A DNA stretch of 64,000 nt. Origin: Larix kaempferi (taxonomy: Eukaryota; Streptophyta; Pinopsida; Pinales; Pinaceae). The notes beneath the pieces are model-generated. The model did not search any database. It was not told where the DNA came from and saw nothing but the letters and a program-made list of their open reading frames with translations. Below, one piece after another: positions 23,983 through 35,726 of the stretch. The DNA lies in contig BSBM01000050.1 in assembly GCA_027924585.1 (NCBI GenBank), forward strand, positions 372,001 through 436,000, in the 5' to 3' direction. Numbering within the stretch: position 1 is the stretch's first letter; each line of letters opens with the position of its first letter. Both the position numbers and the translations under genes were made by a program.

Positions 23983-24435
23983 GCAACAAAAAGAAAAAAT
24001 TCTAAGTGTCATGTGCAGTTGAAATTGGACACTAAGAATAACAGAATAAATAGTCTGCACGTAATTTTGGTAAAATGCGAAGTTTTCACACAAATGGAAG
24101 CTGTGTTGTGAAGCACACATAGCAAGCTGAGTTGCGAAGTAAGAGAAGGCTCGTGCTGCGAAGTTAACATAAAAAAAATAGAAATGCACAGTGAACCTCG
24201 CACTTGACATGACCGCTAGCGCAGTCAAGGAAAACTAGCCGTTACAGTTTTCGGTCAAAAAAGTAGCCGTTATATAGTGATTTTGGGAACCAGCTGGTTT
24301 CCGCATTTAAGGCATATTTTTTCGTTCAAGCACATTCAATGAAGGAAAGGACCAAGATATCAATGAGATTTGTCCAACGGAATTGGAATTTAATGCCTAT
24401 ATAGTCGTTTTTGGGTGCGCCTTCGTGCTGCTGCG

Positions 24436-24518
24436 CCTATAAATAGGTGGGATCGTATGCTCACGGGTTTTACCATGAATTTTAAATTTTACTGCCTGTA
24501 AGTTCTAATTTTTACCAG
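24436..24518 (+). promoter_or_regulatory. putative internal promoter and leader of the Element 1 post-pol ORF
   Basis: CCTATAAATAGG at 24436-24447 is a good TATA box lying between pol and the next ORF. Downstream come AATTTTACTG (24485-24494) and TTTTTACCAG, whose AG ends at 24518, 27 bases before the ATG at 24546. The last piece also looks like a splice acceptor (TTCTAAT branch-like, pyrimidines, AG). The same three pieces in the same order occur before the other post-pol ORF at 58801-58898. Confidence 0.5.
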
Positions 24519-24545
24519 CAAGAGGAAAAGAGCGATCTAAGGTGA

Positions 24546-27463
24546 ATGTCTGAGCAGACAACAATAGAAGACCTCTTGAAGGATTTCCGCAAATCAGGTG
24601 TAGAGGGAGTCATGAAAACGCCCGTAAAGAAAGGTGTTCCAGAGAAAGGAACCCCTTCGAGAAGCTCACCACGCAACATGCCAGAGCCGAAGCAAAAGGG
24701 TAATCAACAGAGAAATGGAAAAGAGAAGCCACGAGCCGGAGGAATTCCAAGGCCATGACCACAAGAACCACCCCGCGAGAGGCCCATATTCCTTATACTT
24801 GATTATATCCCTCCGCGTAGAGCTGATGCACCCCCTTTGAAGCTTCTGAAGAACCCACAGTATGACATTCCCTTGCCACCCTGTCAAGCCATGTGAAGCT
24901 ACAAAAGAACTTTCTTGGCCGGATTCCAGATTGCAAGTTCGCGGATCACGACTTGTTGCAGCAGGACAAGTACCTTCAGTTTGATCCCAATCAGTACATG
25001 TGCCGAAAGTATAACGAAACAACGAAGCAATCCACACTTCATGCACAAGACTAGATTACGATGCTAGCATTATCCGGATTTTTGAACCTCCTGTGCATCT
25101 CACATTTTGATTGAAGTCCCGAGCTCACCGCAGTTGTGCGCACCCTACTCTCCTGCACGCATCAAGGATACTTGTGGCTAGACCGCAATATTGACATAAA
25201 TATTGATCTAATCCACTAGATCACGCATCTAACTAAGCGAGGTGTTGATCCTGCGACAGAGTTCGTAGGAAAAACCAAGAATAAGGATATTGCAAAAAGA
25301 ATGAAGGAAGAATTCAACATGCTCAAAGGAAGCCATGGGTATGTCACAGCTGGAATCTAGGATAAAGCTACACGCTTTACAGTCCAGTTGCTCGCTGTGA
25401 AAGTTTTACGAAAATGCAGACCGACCGAAGTGTCAGCCCCTGCAATTTCTTTAGTTGCGAAGGCTAAGGATTGAACTTCCCATAACTGGGCAAGTTATTT
25501 GTTGAACAAATTCTTGGATGATGTCCGCGAAACTCAAGAGAGTGGAAATCATTTCCACTATAGCTGGTTGCTGGTGCTGATAGCATTTGTAGGCTGGAAA
25601 GAGCCTTTGTACCAACAGAATGTACCGGTCATCATGGGAGATTGTCGAGGAACCAGGTTTTCAAACATGTGGGAAAACGCAAGGCCAAAGAGACAGCGGG
25701 TTAATAATGAACAAATGTTCACATACTACCAACGGCTATGCGAAGTGATAAAAAACACTCCTCGTATTACCAAGGAGGTAACAACTGCGTATATCCGCAA
25801 GATGACATTCAGATCCGGTCTCCATTCCATCTTTCTTCAGCCACGAGGACAAGTAGGGAGCCCTGAATGGTTTGGAGGATTGTACCACTTGGATGCATAA
25901 GAAATTGAGTTGATTATGGAAGACTAGCCGAAGGAGTGGAAGGTTGATGCGCCAGAGGAGCTCATCACCACATCAGATGAAAGCAAAGCTGGAAATGCAC
26001 AGAACCAAGATGAAGAAATGACAAGTGTGCAAGCCAAAAATCCATACATAGAAGAGGTTCAGCCAGGCACTGTTGAAGGATAAACATGAGCAGAGTGAAA
26101 GGATCCTGACATCACCATGCTATAAAAAGGGCAAAAGAAGAAGCATAAGGCAACTAGAACCCTGATCAATGCACAATTACACACCGATGATTATTAATTC
26201 ATCGCAACACGAGTTAGTGAGCACCTGGAAGAGACACTCGCCCTGAAGGATAGCAAAAGTGAAGAAGTCCAAGAGAGCCTAAAAGAAAACCTCACAGAAA
26301 TCAAAAGCATGGTAGTAAGGATGGAACAAGTTCAGCAGGACTTGATAAGGGAATCCGAATCTGAAGGTAAATCAGGTGAGTCAAGACAGCGGAACAAAAG
26401 AACACCTCCCTTGACAATGAACCCCTGGTTAGTCCGAATGGAACCCATTAATATCATATTCCAGAGCAACAAACTGGTTGAAAGTGCGAAGAAGCTCGCA
26501 CACGTAGATATTAATGTCGAGATGTTACCCCTCGAAGAATTACATAATCTGCATCTATAGGTTGTGCAAAAAATCTGGGATAGAGACATTGTTTCTTATA
26601 ACTAGCATTTGTAGCTGGAGGAAAGCTATAAGGAATTGAAGGACGAATCTGCGCAGACATCTAGAGAGCTCATCGGTGTTCAAGAGAAGCAGCGGAAGCT
26701 AAAAGAAATAGTTTCAGCAGTCTATGTGAAGATACCTGAATGTGAAGAAGAGCCGGAAGTAGAAGCAACCATACTTAAGATTGGTTTCGTTGTGTAAAAT
26801 CTGAAGGCGGAAATGATGGGCATGGAGATAGCCTATAAAGAAAATATTGCTAACTTATAATCTCAACGGCAACCTGGCACTCCACAGGACATGAAGGAAG
26901 CAAGAACGAAAGAGTTGAAGGCCTCCACAGAAAACATCTCCACAGAAGTGGCGAGATGTCAAGACCTATTGGAAGAAATTACTAAGGTATGGGCCATGAT
27001 GCATGAAGACCCTAAGCTACAGGAGATACAGGATGAACTATAGCAACGACAGAAATATCTCGATGCTGTAAATATGGCTATGAAGGATTTGCCACCAAGG
27101 AAAAGAATCCGGAAGTTCGCAGAGAAGAAGGAACTCCAGAAGGAGTTGGAAGCATTGAGAATGAAGGAGGTTGACACTTCGACGAAGTTACAGCACATGC
27201 AGGAAGAAGCGCTCTCTATTTCAGAGGATATCGAGGAAAATCTAGAAGAACTCCGCACTACGGAAAATACAGTTAAGGAACAACTTTAGGAAGCCATCTC
27301 AGAGGAGATGCTTGAAACAATTAAGGAGTTCGAACAAGAAACTAAGGAAGTAGTTGCGAAGCTTAGCACAACTCTTCAACACTTCACTGCGAAGTTGAGT
27401 GCCCCAAGGGAGGCGCAGTCGAAGCAACCAAGTGGAAGTGGATCAGGGACGAGCCAAATGTGA
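24546..27463 (+). pseudogene. Element 1 post-pol ORF, coiled-coil protein of unknown function, broken
   Basis: A long extra ORF follows pol, in the place where some plant gypsy and copia elements carry an env-like gene. It starts MSEQTTIEDLLKDFRKSG and, after a frameshift between 24758 and 25499 and many stops, ends at TGA 27461-27463, twelve bases before the 3' LTR. The middle has an ordered, partly hydrophobic region (FHYSWLLVLIAFVGWKEP). The last third is charged and heptad-like (RKFAEKKELQKELEALRMKE), indicating coiled coil. I see no signal peptide or clear membrane anchor. Many stops are TAG where CAG would fit. The function is unknown and env-like is only a positional label. Confidence 0.6.
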
Positions 27464-27475
27464 GTGTTAGGGGCA

Positions 27476-28620
27476 TGTTGGAAGAGGACCAAATGCATCA
27501 GTTTTGATGAAATAATTACAAGTTAGGAGAGGCCTAACATTGGTTAGTTTTGAGAGAAACAACTCCGCAATTCCAGGGAGCAGGGTGTGGAGCCACGTGA
27601 AGTCAGCAGAAAAGGACCTGTCCCCTTAGTAAAAGAAAAGTACTAAGGACGATCAAGGTAGTTGGAGCAGTTATGTATGAAGCAACGGACTGTCAGCTAG
27701 AAGAGCGAAGAGTAAAGAGGCGGAATGGTGTAAAGGATGTACCATGTCAGCATCAGAGCCGCGCGGTCAGAATTGTGACTATTAGAGAAGTGCTAGAAGC
27801 CAGAGGAAGCGACGCAAAGGACAACAGAGCTCCACCAAAGTAAAGAAAAAGAATGGTCAATAGGAGAACCGTGCCATTTTGGGTTTAAGGGTACTATGGG
27901 GTTTCAACCCATAGTTATTGTAAATATGTGATCTTCTTAGAATACTATAAGAATTATTGTAGATCTGTGCTGAGAGATCTAAGAGAGGAAAAGACTCTGC
28001 AGCTGTGTGCGCAGAGATCTATTGTAGAGAAGAGTCTACAGCTGAGTGCGCAGACTGGAACTGTTAACCCCTTCCAAGAAATATAAGAACAGTTCCCATG
28101 GACGTAGTTCCCATCTGGGCGGTGAACCACGTAAATATCCGTGTTGTATGATTGTGTCTATGAGTTATTTTATGTTCATGAATGCTTATGATTTTATATG
28201 TATTTTCATGTGTGTGTTGATGAGAATAATATGCCAAGTGGCGGACACACATGTCTGAATATGCTAAGTGTTAATGAATGTGATAAATGCGTAGTTTCCT
28301 AGTAAAACAGTTAAGGAATAACAGTAATTCAGTGGAGTTGGTATTGTTAGAACTGCGAAGTGCACAGTCACATATTTGCACTGTTATAATAGAGGTATAT
28401 GCGAAGTAAGGAGAACTCCGCTAGAAGCTAGTTACATATCCGCGCATCACCATGGTTAAAGAAACCTGCTTCTGTAATCCCCCATAACTTCGCCTCGGGT
28501 GAGACCTCATCCTGCTCTTAGGTTATTGCCGAAAGGGATGATGAAAAGGGGTTTGTTGGGTCTGTGAGAGAGAGCTTCGCAGAACCCGAGTTAGCCAAAG
28601 GAAAGAGATAGTATCCAAAA
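27476..28620 (+). repeat. Element 1 3' LTR
   Basis: 1145 bp, starting TGTTGGAAGAGG after the purine-rich GTTAGGGGCA. Relative to the 5' LTR it has lost about 60 bp, including the TATA box, and carries many point differences. It ends CCAAAA, followed by the duplication AATGT. Confidence 0.93.
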
Positions 28621-28625
28621 AATGT

Positions 28626-28978
28626 ACAAAGTTAGAGATAGATACTTACTATTAACAAAGCGGCTCATCTCCATAACACTCAATGCCATAACACCTAACA
28701 CAATAATTCACTGGCTTGAGCACTAAATCTCTTATAGTGTTTGAGGATGTCTTATTTCCATAGGAGTTCTTATTGCAGTCCTAATAGGTAATTGAAAATG
28801 ACCAATGTTATGGGCATGGTTGCATGAAACTTCCTACACACCAAAAAATAAATAAGCACCTTAATTATAAAAAATTTGCAATGGGTTTCGAATGACAAGC
28901 ACATGAAGCAAATTGGCGATGACCTCAATGGTGGCAATGTGGTTGACTTCGACTTCATAACAATGAATGGTGAAATTC
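28626..28978. other. unassigned flank of Element 1
   Basis: Ordinary AT-rich DNA with no clear coding, repeat or RNA signal. It should continue the sequence left of 3507. Confidence 0.5.
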
Positions 28979-29496
28979 TCCTTGTACGAGGAAGAGATTT
29001 TGAACTTGAAGGATATGGAGGCCCTATTCAATGAAGCTGAGACTCCATTTATCCATGGCAACGACGAAATAAACAGTGATTTAATGGCGATATTGTTTGT
29101 ATAGCACTTCCAGGGGAAGCAATGGAAATTCTCCATTCTCAGTATTTTTCCCTCTTGGGCTATGATTGCTCTTCCTCACACACACACAGCTAACACAAAA
29201 CTCGTGATCCAACATAAAACTCGTGAAAACTAGAGAAAGTGGCTCGTTATTTGTATGAGGTGTAGATTTCGAACTTGAAGGATCTGGAGGCCCTATTCAA
29301 TGAAGCAGGGACTACATTTATCCATGGCAACGATGACATAAATGGTGATTTAATGGCGATATTGTTCGTATGGAACTTCCAGGGGAAGCGATGGAAATTC
29401 CCCATGCTCAATATTTTTCCCTCTTGTGCTAGATCATTATTCCTCACACATACACGCAACCAACACAAAACTAGTGAGCCAACATAAAATTCATGT
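28979..29496. repeat. tandem duplication (270-bp period) of a gene-like segment
   Basis: Copies at about 28979-29226 and 29249-29496 share GAACTTGAAGGAT...GGAGGCCCTATTCAATGAAGC and the ends ACACAAAACT.GTG. On the plus strand both translate alike in one frame (EALFNEA, FIHGND, DLMAILFV, FQGK), with a stop in the first copy at the place where the second has Trp. Conservation of both frame and residues suggests a former exon, but I recognise no family. Minus-strand frames are shadows. Confidence 0.6.
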
Positions 29497-30315
29497 TAAC
29501 TTGCACATTCTCCTTGTAAACTCATCCTTTTATGTAAATTACATATCTTTCCTTGCTATTCTTGGGAGCTGCATTCATTGCTTTTGTAACATTCATGTAA
29601 TCTCAAATCCCATATTGGGAAACCATGGCATTCGGTTTCATATCACTTATAGATGTTTGCAGAAGCCTTCACTTTCTGGTAGATATCCAAGATGGAAAAC
29701 CATTCGATTCTATGAACATGAAATCAAATTCTTGATCTTCATATATTAGACGACGATTATGAATTGAATTAACAACTAGGTTCGAAGCTTGGGATGAAAT
29801 ATTCTTGACCATAGCCAGTGAATTTGTGACGAGCCGAGAGATATATGTAAGCCCGCCCTACAGGTTCTGCCTGAGATGGTAGTGCAAAGAGCTATCGAGG
29901 TAGATGTATTGGTTTGTGATGGTTGTGCTCAACAATGTCTCCAAATCACTAGCATGTTGTGGAATTGACTCGAATCTCGCGCTCTTCAAATACGAGAGGG
30001 TGTCATACAGTTCACAATAGCAGACACTTGACAACTAGTATACCAACACATATCGAAGACTTAGCAACTAAGAGTGCGATGTCGTTTACCCTTAACATGG
30101 TTGAATTTTAGGTGTCTCCTCCCACTAACATGAAGTTTTGAACCTTGGACCTCCCATCAAAAGAAATCCCTCAAAACCAATAGCGCTAGTGAGACTTGAC
30201 TATAGATATCTATATCTTATAAATTCAAGTTTTTTTGATTTTTTTTCATAAAATTAAATATTAATATAATAAACATCCATATCCTATATACGATAGTGAA
30301 TTTTTTTTGTCTATA
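29497..30315. other. unassigned DNA
   Basis: No convincing coding, RNA or repeat feature. The end (30225-30315) has T-rich tracts next to the LINE A tail. Confidence 0.5.
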
Positions 30316-30320
30316 TGTTA

Positions 30321-30339
30321 TGATGATGATGATGATGAT
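30321..30339 (-). repeat. (ATC)n tail of LINE A
   Basis: Six GAT units on the plus strand (ATC on the element strand) at the 3' end of LINE A, consistent with the simple-repeat tails of I-type LINEs in place of poly(A). Confidence 0.55.
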
Positions 30340-30519
30340 TAGCGTCCATTAAGATCCACTTGGTCTATCGAACCTTAAGAGAAGAGAGAGGGATTATTTG
30401 GATTGCCGTAAAATTTTATTTATATGACCAAAAAGCTTAGAAAGAAGCGTTCCTAGGTAGCCATAGTTTTGGCATGCTATAAGATTATGTAGGTTAGTAT
30501 TATAGCAAAAATTATGAAA

Positions 30520-31910
30520 CTACGATCGAATGTGGGTGTACGCAGGGCACTCTAAGAGAAAGTGACTTTCATCCTCAACGTTCATAGTCTCACAGACCTG
30601 GAAAATACTTTCCATCCATGGTATTTTAGGAATTGTCCAGTGCCATGTTTCACTATGAAGCTCATGGGAGTTCGCTCTTATCTTTGCTAAATTAATTTTT
30701 TTCTTCGAAATGGTTGAGACAGAGAGATACTTTTGATCTTCCAAATTAGGTTTAATGACCTCCTTATAGTATCTTAATTTTCTTTTAACCTCTAAATCTT
30801 TATTGTCTGACATTTTCTATTTAAACTTAGATGTGATAGTATTTTTAATGTCATTGATAGTTGCAAAGTAGCATTTTCATCAATCTCCCAATGGTTTAAC
30901 CAATCCATGGCATCTTTATACCATCCTCTCTTTAGCCGTAAATGGTCTTGATTGGATTTCAAAGCAATTTTAGGGAGTCCTTGCTCTCCCATGTTATTTA
31001 TCATGTATTTGTACATTAGGTACCTAGTCATAGTGATGCTTTCGATGGGGGGAATACCCGCTTCTATAAGGAGAATATGATAGGGTGTGTTGCTTTTAAT
31101 TTTGAGGTTATACATGATAAAACACTTTTGAATTTGCTCAATCTTTCTCCGGGATTCTCGAGAGATGTTGCAACCCCAAACTTCACAATCGTACAAGATA
31201 ACGGGAGTGACGAGAGTTTCAAAAAGGAACTTCTTTTTTCCCGACCTTACAAGGTTTGCTAATTTACAATTGTTTTCTACATGAAAATAAGCTTTCCACC
31301 CTCTGTTAATACTTTTCTCAATGCTATTGTTCCAATTGAGCTTGTGATGGATATCATTTCCAAGATATTTGTAAGAGGACACTACCTCCAAGTTGTTATT
31401 GTCATATTCAAAATTAGCGTAAGTGTATTTCTTGGACTTGATAATCATAACTTTAGTTTTGTCGATGTTAATAGACATAACCATGCTAGAGCATAAATCC
31501 TTGAGAATCCTTAATTGGTTATCAAGGTCAGAGGGACACCTTGCCATAAGAACAATATCATCAGCATATAGAAGGAAGAGGACAACCTTATTGCTGCAGC
31601 TCTCAACACTATTGCGGAAACCCTCAATAGTAAATGAACCTCTAGCTCTTATAATCTATTCCAAAAGTTATTTCTAGGAACAGTATTGAAAACTTTCCTA
31701 AAGTCCACAAAACAACATAAGAGATTGGATTTAATATTACGACATGCCTATGCAATGATCCTAAGTATAATGAGGTGGTATGTGGTAGAGTGATTCCTTC
31801 TAAACACCACCTAACCTTTAGCCCGCTTACATTCACTTTCAAGCCATACACTAATTTTCTTTTCTAAATGATATCGTATAGCTTGGATAAAAGAGGGATA
31901 ATACAACTTG
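30520..31910 (-). pseudogene. LINE A reverse transcriptase, broken
   Basis: In element order the remnant shows YHLEKKISVWLESECKRAKG, FRRNHSTTYH, CFVDFRKVFNTVPRNNFWNRL (motif A Asp), then after a stop LFLLYADDIVLMA (catalytic YADD) and NIDKTKVMIIK. The tail has SYKYLGNDIHHKLNW, LVTPVILYDCEVWG and, after a frame change near 30800, HFLLECPAY, a Cys/His motif common at the end of such proteins. Both catalytic Asp boxes are kept, but several stops and a frameshift break the gene. It would nick a target and copy its own RNA there. Confidence 0.85.
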
Positions 31911-31920
31911 AGTGACCTTA

Positions 31921-34900
31921 ATGGTTAAAATCATGTGTTTCTTTCTTAGGAGATCGCATGTTCAAATCCAAAAGGGTATATGGTATATACACCTTTGTAA
32001 ACTTTAGTTTGATAATCGATAATCCAGATAACCACCTGCATCGCATAAAGCTTGCAATTGGATTTAGTGTATGCAAATTTAATGAACACTTTCACTTATG
32101 CTCATTAATCTCTCATTCTTACATGTCAATTGCATTTATTTCATACAAAACAAACACCTACACTTGTGCTCATTAATTTTTCATTCTTACATGTCAATTA
32201 TGTCCACTCACACTTAATACAAGCACATGTGTCTTCTAGTTCATTACTCATTTGACCCCAACAATTAACCACGCCACTTGTCTATGCCCATCAAAATGCT
32301 TGACCTTATCCATCTTTATCCCTATCATTGCATTTATAATGTTTCTAGAACAAATCTCCATGGAGGCTAAGCTTGAAGGTGACAACATGTACCTATTATT
32401 TTTGTTGTTGGAGCTCTATCCTTATTGTTCCTCATCTTTCAATCTTGCATATGCTTTTATTTTATAGATAAAAGGAAAAAATTATATTACTGAAAAGAGA
32501 AAAAATACAATCTAAACCATACACTAATAAGCTTCTCAATTTGGTTAGGGAATCCTACATTATTTTAACCATACAAAAATTCCTAGAATTCATTACCTTA
32601 ATAGCAACAAAAATCCTCTAATGATAGCTCAAATTTTTACAATAGCTATCTCGAGGAAATCCAATTGGAATGGTAACTCAAATTTTGGGAATAGCTATCT
32701 CAAGGAAATCGATTTGAAAGTTTTATTATTTTTAGTTTTGGGGAAAACATTGTTTACAAAAACTTATAGCTATTTCTTTGGCTAATTTATTACATTATGA
32801 GAGGCATATTTATGCATCAAAAGGATCCAAAACTTATACTTATACTCATTTATAGCTATTCAATGGTTTGAAAATAAATCTTTTAATGATAAGTCTAATC
32901 ACCTCATTACTTACCACCAAACCACACCTTAAAAAAAACTAGAATAGGTAGTATTTTTTATATTAAATAGGTTGAGGAAAACAACTACAATCCAAAAGCT
33001 CTAATCTCTATAGAGCATAATCACAAAATTTATCCTCAACATACATAGATAGTGTCGTGTTAGCTAATTTCACAGAGTACCTAAAACTATATAGCTTTAT
33101 AAACTACCATTTCAAAACAATACAAGTGAAAAACATGATAACACAGAGCTAAGAAAAAGCATGATTACTGTGTCCTTCTTCCCAATGTTGTTCCTCCTTG
33201 ACACATCCTTGGAAGTTTGTCATCTCCATGTTTTCCATGGTTGTTTGGTGTAGATTATCCTCTTTAAACTATCTTCTTTGAACCAACAAAGCAAATTTTA
33301 TGAGAGAGTGCCTTGAGATAAACCCAAGATTATGTTAAAATGAATCTTTGAGTCACTAGCCAACTTATCCAACTTTCCCCCTTATCCATTCACTCGAATT
33401 TATAAGTCATCTTCCCTAGCATTATGATGCTTTATATGAGAATTTATATTATCAATTGACCCCTTCATACCCTCCATTTGAGAATTCAGTTTGTGCACCA
33501 TTCTATTTATCTCCCTGATGTCATTAAGGCCACCCCCACCTATTCCCTAATTCAAAGGGTTGGCCATGCGAACTTGCACAAAAATATTTGGGTATCCAGT
33601 CTCACCACTCAAACAAGAAAACTTGCCACTAGACACAACAATGTAATCACGGGAAAAGGAATATAATATTTAAAAAAACACATCATTCTCCTCATTGGCC
33701 AAGTTATTTGTTAACCTTCTGCTTCTATCCTAACGACAAGGTAGGATAAACGAATCATAAACATAAGTCTCAACTCCCAAAAATTCCCCAAATATCTGGT
33801 AATAATCAATGATTCAACACCCCCCTAAATCCGAGATGCATTGCTTCCCAAAACCTTTCACACCTCGACTATCTCTTACTAGAGATATCCCACCCTTTGA
33901 AGATAGACGCGAGGAGAATGCCATAAAGAATTGAGCTAGTAGAGAGGGTTTAGTGAGAATGAAGGAGTCGTGAACACATAGAGTGTTATGGCTCCCTCGC
34001 TTGCCATAAATGTTACCAAGTGCCACATACAAGAGGGAGGATGGACATGCCATGTGGGAGGCATGCCGTCAGATTCATATCCTAATGCCATAATAAGTGA
34101 ATGGACCATCCAATTTGAATTCAAATTTAAAACCTAGGGAAGCCATCTACATTTGGAATGGTCCCCATTTTGCACAAACACACCTTTATCCAGATGAAGC
34201 GGCCTGTCTACCATGAGGTTATTATATCTTTGCACATGCATGAGATTCACTTCCTTGATTTGCTTGAAACTCTAGAGGATTATGTCATGTGTTTTGCTCA
34301 TAATACTTCCTTCTTTGATTGTGCCTTTTTTGCTTGTTTTATAACCATGAGAAAGTCTCCAAGAATTATAATGTTTTGAATTTTGAGATTTTTTATTATT
34401 TCCAAAACCATATACAAAGCATACAAGTCTGCGTGGTTGTTAGTCACTTTTCTCATTCCCTGTCAAAGTTTAAAAGGACCCATGCTTGCTACCCAACCAC
34501 CAAACCACACCTTTAAACAAATTTGTTATTATTATTTAACATAATATTAATATATTTATGAAAATGATAAAATAATAAAATAAAAATTTTAGTACTATCC
34601 AAAATAAAATATCATTTCTTTATCATAAATTTTCAAATATAATTTCTTATCATAAATTTTCCTTTGAAAGTGTTCATCGTATCTATTACGAGTGATTCTG
34701 AGATTAAGTTATATTCTATCCACCAAAATAAAATTCCTTCTTAAAGAAAACACATTATATCAAAATTCATGTTTGATATCCCATGATAAGGTTGCCATGT
34801 CACCTCGATCTTTTAGATTTTTATAATGTTGATATAAAGTCAAGGATACTGAAGAAGCTTCCGCTCAACTCCTTGAGGGTGATATACTAATTGTTGAGGA

Positions 34901-35330
34901 ATTATTGTATTCTTCCCATATAATTCAATTGATTTTTGCATTGATTGTTCATCTCGAAGGTATGGTGGACATTTCTATGACAGCGAGACGTTATGTCACC
35001 ATCACACTTTTTAATACGAAAAATAACATCTTTCTATTAATAAAAAGATTTGTCAGCTGTATGGTGGATGGATAATTATTTCTATATTTTTAGTAGAGTA
35101 AGCCTTTATATGTCTCACTTTAGACTTTAGATCCTTTCTTCATGTCACACACTATCCCTTTGTCTCGAAATACGACCCGAAAAGGGGCCCCACTTGCAAA
35201 AACAATAAAGTGTGCTTCAAAAATTTACAATCTTATGCTTAAAATCATTTAAAAAGTAGTATATACTAATCCCTATCTTATTTTCGAAGTTTAGAAGCAC
35301 TTTCTCGAAACTTTATTAGTATACAAATTA
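31921..35330. other. unassigned 3.4-kb region
   Basis: AT-rich DNA with only short frames. There is a degenerate ~60-bp repeat at about 32625-32712 (around AATAGCTATCTC.AGGAAATC) and a short direct repeat (TATCATAAATTTTC) near 34620-34665. One weak minus-strand reading is listed separately. Nothing else is supportable. Confidence 0.5.
33300..33560 (-). pseudogene. possible coiled-coil coding remnant
   Basis: A minus-strand frame reads IREINRMVHKLNSQMEGMKG, then SIDNINSHIKHHNAREDDL, a stop, IRVNG, another stop, and GGKLDKLASDSK. The regular spacing of hydrophobic residues suggests a coiled coil, as in some retroelement Gag or transposon proteins. There are two stops in about 80 codons and no recognised family, so it may be chance. 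Confidence 0.22.
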
Positions 35331-35448
35331 TGTAAGAGGTGAGGTGCTTGTGGGGCATATTATTTTTGGGATTATTGCAAACTAAGTTATGTAAGAGGTG
35401 AGGTACTTGTGGGGCATATTATTTTTGGGATTATTGCAAACTAAGTTA
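35331..35448. repeat. two-copy tandem repeat, 59-bp period
   Basis: The segment starting TGTAAGAGGTGAGGT and ending ATTGCAAACTAAGTTA is present twice, at 35331-35389 and 35390-35448, with one visible base difference. It is a recent local duplication at the edge of the 5S-derived array. Confidence 0.9.
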
Positions 35449-35663
35449 TTAATGTTTGACCTTCGTTTCATGGGAATTAATTAGAATGATCAATTTCTCT
35501 TGAATTTAATTATTTTACTTAGTACTTATTGTATTAGGTGATTTTTACAGGGGACATTCATTACATGGGTTAATGCTTATGGGGTGAAGAAACGAGATTG
35601 AGACTAGTGAAATGATTTGCATAGCATACATCATCACATTTAGGACTTACACTCAATAATTAA

Positions 35664-35726
35664 GATTTCCCGAGAGGTCACCCATCCCAAGATTCTTGTA
35701 ACTCAAGCACACTTAACCATGAAGAT
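35664..35726 (-). pseudogene. 5S rRNA-like block 1
   Basis: The plus strand shows TTTCCCGAGAGGTCACCCAT and, further on, CAAGCACACTTAACCATG, matching the complement of plant 5S rRNA from about its nucleotide 105 back to 45. That span covers the internal control region used by RNA polymerase III. The two ends of the 5S gene are not recognisable, so it is a derivative and not a functional gene. Confidence 0.75.

Larger units (their letters stand above)
3512..28620 (+). mobile_element. Element 1: old Ty3/gypsy retrotransposon with a long post-pol ORF
   Basis: The element starts TGTTGG and its 5' LTR ends CCAACA; the 3' LTR ends in the mutated form CCAAAA. Both sides carry the target duplication AATGT (3507-3511 and 28621-28625). 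The order is LTR, pre-gag ORF, gag with zinc knuckles, protease, second gag-like domain, RT, RNase H, integrase, post-pol coiled-coil ORF, LTR. Protease before RT and RNase H before integrase is the Ty3/gypsy order. Element 2 (12.6 kb) is inserted in the end of the integrase gene, so the original length was about 12.5 kb. Its many stops and clearly diverged LTRs show that it is much older than Element 2. Confidence 0.93.
30316..31920 (-). mobile_element. LINE A: 5'-truncated non-LTR retrotransposon
   Basis: On the minus strand a reverse transcriptase remnant runs from about 31910 down to 30520. It is followed by ~180 bp and a short simple-sequence tail, (ATC)n, at 30321-30339. A protein that ends near a microsatellite-like 3' tail and lacks its front half is the usual form of a truncated LINE copy. 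RT motifs and a C-terminal Cys/His segment resemble I/Jockey-type rather than L1-type LINEs. I could not pin down a target duplication. Confidence 0.75.
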
